7,313 nt of DNA from positions 1-7,313 of the forward strand of contig JAQBZS010000351.1 in NCBI GenBank assembly GCA_027622115.1, read 5' to 3'. This document shows positions 5,096-7,313 of the stretch, piece after piece. This stretch comes from Planctomycetota bacterium (lineage in GTDB: Bacteria > Planctomycetota > Planctomycetia > Planctomycetales > Planctomycetaceae). A model generated the notes under the pieces. The model was not told where the DNA came from. It ran no database searches and was given only the letters and a program-made list of their open reading frames with translations. The position numbers and the translations under genes are program-made. Numbering within the stretch: position 1 is the first letter of the stretch; each line of letters opens with the position of its first letter.

Positions 5096-6387
5096 AAGCC
5101 GTTGTCATTACGTTCGATCGACTGCCGACCGCGGTCCTGGGCTGTTACGGAAACGATTGGATCGAGACCCCCAACTTCGACGGCTTGGCGACCGAATCAA
5201 CGCTCTACGAACGGTGTTACGCGGAACTTGTGTGGAACGGAGCGTCGCAGCCGAGTTGGTGGACCGGTCGTTATTGTTTTCCCAAACCGCAGGCCGATTG
5301 GTCGCGTTTCGAAGTGTTCGAGCAGTTTCGTTCCGCCGGCATCAGGACGTGCTGCATCGCGGATGCAGACGCGATCCCCGATCCCGAATTGATGCCGCCG
5401 TTTGACGAACTGCACGTCATCGAGTCCGCGGACAAGTCGATCCGACAACGCATGGACGAGGTGACGGCGTTGGTGGGTAAGCGGCTCGATGCGTTGTCCG
5501 ACGATGCTTCCTGGCTGATGTGGTTGGCGTTCCCGGGTTTGTCGGGCACTCCGCATCGCGAGTTTCTCCAGGTCTACGCCGAGGAATTCGAAGACTTGGA
5601 GATGTCGCCCGATGACGCCGCTGAGATCGTGGCGGAGTTGCAACGACTGCCCGATCCGCTGCATGGATTATGGGAACTGGATTCCCACGTGGCGGATGTG
5701 CTCATAGCCGCCGAGACCAGCCAGTTCGACGTGGCTCTCGGGCGTATCCTGGCAAAGTTTCGCGGCGCCAATCCGACGGTGATTGTCACGGCGGCCGTGG
5801 GTGGCCGGTTCTTCGAAGTCGATGCAGACGGCCCAGATCGGATCGCCGAGCCGTCGTCGGACGGGTTGGTCCAGTCGACACCTTCCGGAGACGAAACTCG
5901 GCTTCATCAGGCTGCCGATGCGACGTATGGCCGCTTGTGCGACCAACTGACTCACGTGCCATGTTTGATTCGTGCGTCCAAGGCGAGCAGAGGAACGCGC
6001 GATCAAACGATTGTGCAATCGGTCGATCTATTGCCGACGCTGGCCTCTCTCTTCGAGATTCCTGCCACGATCACGTGCGACGGGATGAGCTGGCTCGGTT
6101 CGGGAACCGACGAAGTCGTCAGACGCGGCATGGCCGTTATCGGAGACCAGGCCGGCAATCGTGCGGTGCGAAACGACGAATACCTGTTCGTGTCGTCAGC
6201 CAACGAGTCGATCCAGCTTTACGTCAAACCCGACGATGTGTGGGATATTCACGACGAATCCGAGCAGGCACCCGACGACGTCCAACGACTCAAAGAGCGG
6301 CTGACAGCGTTCGAACAATCATTGCTCGGTGGTCTTTGGCGGGGTGACGTTTTTGATGAATCCCACGTCGAACGCCGCCAAATCTGA
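5092..6387 (+). CDS. Sulfatase-fold protein, probably catalytically dead
   Basis: The 431-residue product follows the sulfatase/alkaline-phosphatase fold from end to end: an opening strand MKAVVITFDRLP, then GCYGNDWIETPNFDGLATES (17-36), VPCLIRASK with GTR and QTIVQSVDLLPTLASLFEIP (305-324), and a C-terminal QLYVKPDDVWDIHDES (375-390) like the sulfatase LYDLENDP end. Key chemistry is missing. The C/S-x-P-S-R...TGR active-site block is SQPSWWTGR (52-60), three residues shorter, with no Arg and no Cys for formylglycine. The usual second metal aspartate after ITFD is Arg, and the TSDHG metal motif is TAAVGG (233-238). I infer a pseudoenzyme or a binding/scaffold protein. It has no signal peptide, so it is cytosolic, unlike most planctomycete sulfatases. 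GGGAG (5078-5082) sits before the ATG, and the four-base overlap with selA suggests translational coupling. Confidence 0.8.
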   Translation: MKAVVITFDRLPTAVLGCYGNDWIETPNFDGLATESTLYERCYAELVWNGASQPSWWTGRYCFPKPQADWSRFEVFEQFRSAGIRTCCIADADAIPDPELMPPFDELHVIESADKSIRQRMDEVTALVGKRLDALSDDASWLMWLAFPGLSGTPHREFLQVYAEEFEDLEMSPDDAAEIVAELQRLPDPLHGLWELDSHVADVLIAAETSQFDVALGRILAKFRGANPTVIVTAAVGGRFFEVDADGPDRIAEPSSDGLVQSTPSGDETRLHQAADATYGRLCDQLTHVPCLIRASKASRGTRDQTIVQSVDLLPTLASLFEIPATITCDGMSWLGSGTDEVVRRGMAVIGDQAGNRAVRNDEYLFVSSANESIQLYVKPDDVWDIHDESEQAPDDVQRLKERLTAFEQSLLGGLWRGDVFDESHVERRQI

Positions 6388-6445
6388 AAGACGTAAGCCT
6401 GACCCCGGAAAGTGACAAACTCGAACGCAGGTTTAACAAGCCAAG
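6388..6445. other. Convergent gap, no clear terminator
   Basis: The sulfatase-like gene and the decarboxylase gene end head-to-head here. I see no GC-rich stem with a T run on either strand in these 58 bases, so termination may be factor-dependent. Confidence 0.4.
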
Positions 6446-7006
6446 TCAGAAGTAGCTTCGAATCGCTTCAAGAATCGCGGCCGGTTCGGCCATTCGTCCC
6501 GCACCGACTTGCCCGCAACTCAGCCACCCGCTGCCCGGTTCGACGATGTGAATGCCGTCCGCTTTCACTTGTGCGACGTTCCGTTGCACGGCCGGCTTGC
6601 CCCACATTTCCGTGTTCATCGCAGGGGCAAAAAGCACTTGGCAAGTCACGGTGAGCAAGAGCGTGCTCAATAGATCGTCGGCGATTCCGTGTGCGGCTTT
6701 CGCGAGTACGTTGGCCGTCGCGGGGGCCACGACAAAGACTTCCGCGCGACGTGCAAGCCCAATGTGCTCGCCTTGAAAGTGCTCATGCGGTTCGAATGTG
6801 TGCTGATAAACCGGCCGATTCGTGAGTGCCTCGAACGTTGTGGCACCGATGAACCGACTCGCCGAGGCCGTCATCACCACCGACACCCGCGCTCCGGCTT
6901 GCACCAGTTTGCTGGCTAAATCGGCAGTCTTGTAGGCCGCAATCCCGCCCGCCACGCCGAGCAGTATTTCTCGACCTTCCAAGACGTTGTGTTGCGAATC
7001 TGCCAT
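6446..7006 (-). CDS. coaC: Phosphopantothenoylcysteine decarboxylase, single-domain
   Basis: This FMN flavoprotein decarboxylates 4'-phosphopantothenoylcysteine to 4'-phosphopantetheine, a late step of coenzyme A synthesis. The 186-residue product shows the whole domain: ILLGVAGGIAAYK (14-26, FMN/phosphate loop), HIGLARRAEVFVVAPATANVLAK (81-103, H81 as the catalytic histidine), GIADDLL (107-113), FAPAMNTEMW (126-135, substrate clamp) and GSGWLSCGQVGAGRM (158-172, C164 as the catalytic cysteine that protonates the enethiolate). In many bacteria this domain is fused to the synthetase CoaB as CoaBC/Dfp (about 400 residues); here it stops after the first domain, so CoaB must be encoded elsewhere. 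The ATG at 7006 is chosen over the one at 7033 because GGAG lies seven bases before it. The long hairpin at 7053-7140 lies 47 bases upstream. Confidence 0.9.
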   Translation of the reverse strand: MADSQHNVLEGREILLGVAGGIAAYKTADLASKLVQAGARVSVVMTASASRFIGATTFEALTNRPVYQHTFEPHEHFQGEHIGLARRAEVFVVAPATANVLAKAAHGIADDLLSTLLLTVTCQVLFAPAMNTEMWGKPAVQRNVAQVKADGIHIVEPGSGWLSCGQVGAGRMAEPAAILEAIRSYF

Positions 7007-7052
7007 TCGGCAACTCCAACGAGTGTTCCGCACGCGTTCAACAAGTCGTTTG

Positions 7053-7140
7053 ACTTAACCGGTAGCCGACGAAGGCGTCCGCGTGTCCGATCACGCGATT
7101 GACGTCAAGAAACGCGTACGCCTTAGGCTAACGGTTAACC
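7053..7140. repeat. Long imperfect inverted repeat (cruciform/leader hairpin)
   Basis: Outer arms TTAACCGGTAGCC (7055-7067) and GGCTAACGGTTAA (7126-7138) pair at 12 of 13 positions. Inner arms AAGGCGTCCGCGT (7072-7084) and ACGCGTACGCCTT (7112-7124) also pair at 12 of 13. A GACG bulge (7068-7071) sits opposite a single A (7125). The 27-base loop carries a perfect TGACGTCA palindrome (7100-7107). The ends read ACTTAAC (7053-7059), which fits the attC R'' pattern RYYYAAC, and GTTAACC (7134-7140), which is one base off GTTRRRY. It may be an attC-like site, a repeat element or a coaC leader structure. Confidence 0.6.
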
Positions 7141-7199
7141 AACGCAGCCTCGCTTCGCCGCAACCAAACTTAGGTTGGACACGGTGACCAATTTTCGCA

Positions 7200-7220
7200 C
7201 CACCGACCCTGCGTCGGTGG
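7200..7220. repeat. Hairpin CCACCGA/TCGGTGG, copy 1
   Basis: A perfect 7-bp stem (7200-7206 with 7214-7220) encloses a 7-base CCCTGCG loop. It shares its stem core with the hairpin at 7265-7290. There is no T tract on the plus strand, so it is not a clear terminator. Confidence 0.6.
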
Positions 7221-7264
7221 ACGAGTGACTTCATGGCTATACCCGAATGCGTCTGTTTCCCGGC

Positions 7265-7290
7265 CTCCACCGCCTCCCGTGTCGGTGGAG
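7265..7290. repeat. Hairpin CTCCACCG/CGGTGGAG, copy 2
   Basis: A perfect 8-bp stem (7265-7272 with 7283-7290) encloses a 10-base loop. The CCACCG/CGGTGG core repeats that of the hairpin at 7200-7220, with a 44-base interval between the two, so they look like a repeated unit rather than chance. Confidence 0.6.
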
Positions 7291-7313
7291 TCTGCGACTG
7301 ATCGCTAGCCGCG

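Larger units (their letters stand above)
7007..7313. other. Gene-free, hairpin-rich region upstream of coaC
   Basis: I see no gene with family resemblance or a good ribosome site in these 307 bases. The stretch holds the coaC Shine-Dalgarno, a long imperfect hairpin, a 5-bp hairpin (CAACC 7161-7165 with GGTTG 7173-7177) and two related CCACCG/CGGTGG hairpins. It should include the coaC promoter and leader. The density of inverted repeats suggests a dispersed planctomycete intergenic repeat, a structured RNA, or a folded recombination site. Confidence 0.55.

Noticed and set aside
5670..6347. Long open frame inside the sulfatase-like gene
   Set aside because: Arg-rich translation typical of an out-of-frame shadow in GC-rich coding DNA; the overlapping frame has clear family motifs.
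6385..6399. UGA at the end of the sulfatase-like gene as a selenocysteine codon, prompted by the nearby selA
   Set aside because: Read-through meets TAA after two more codons, and no SECIS-like hairpin follows directly.
7233..7301. Tiny plus-strand ORF of 22 codons in the hairpin cluster
   Set aside because: No ribosome site, and it is made largely of the palindrome at 7265-7290; translation is probably accidental.
1..7313. tRNA, rRNA, CRISPR array or insertion sequence
   Set aside because: No cloverleaf, no rRNA core sequence, no regularly spaced repeats and no transposase-like frame were seen.

Overview
The window looks like a chromosomal segment from a planctomycete, probably a Pirellulaceae/Rhodopirellula-type relative. 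This rests on the gene style: a family-typical HemD with an EPSHPTMG motif, secreted small c-type cytochrome and phosphoesterase genes, a sulfatase-fold protein, moderately high GC, loose gene packing and many short intergenic hairpins. No database search was possible, so the taxonomic call is an inference.

Layout. (1) Bases 1-1231 look like integron gene cassettes. A cassette starts at an R' box (GTTACCC, 42-48), carries an orphan EF-Tu domain III-like gene (69-680), and ends in a long attC-like folded site (461-645). The R'' box of that site is an exact reverse complement of the R' box that opens the same cassette. A second cassette-like unit carries a DUF7684-like gene (661-1224). No integrase is in view, and by eye this part is less GC-rich than the rest. 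(2) Bases 1249-2957 on the minus strand hold hemD (uroporphyrinogen-III synthase) followed by an exported metallophosphoesterase-fold protein. (3) A divergent 183-bp gap with a 9-bp hairpin separates hemD from a plus-strand gene for an exported cytochrome c556-like protein (3141-3575). (4) selA (3689-5095) overlaps by four bases (ATGA) a sulfatase/alkaline-phosphatase-fold gene (5092-6387) whose product has lost the catalytic nucleophile motif and the metal-binding aspartate/histidine motif. (5) A convergent minus-strand gene encodes a single-domain phosphopantothenoylcysteine decarboxylase (6446-7006). (6) The last 307 bases hold no credible gene but four inverted repeats, including an 86-88-base long imperfect hairpin upstream of the decarboxylase gene and two related CCACCG/CGGTGG hairpins.

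How the genes work together. HemD feeds tetrapyrrole synthesis and the neighbouring cytochrome needs haem, but they are divergently placed and the link is loose. SelA makes Sec-tRNA for UGA-encoded selenoproteins. Its usual partner selB is not beside it; instead it is translationally coupled to the apparent sulfatase pseudoenzyme. The decarboxylase acts in coenzyme A synthesis. The points most worth follow-up are the cassette/attC structure at the left end, the selA plus pseudo-sulfatase pair, and the hairpin cluster at the right end.
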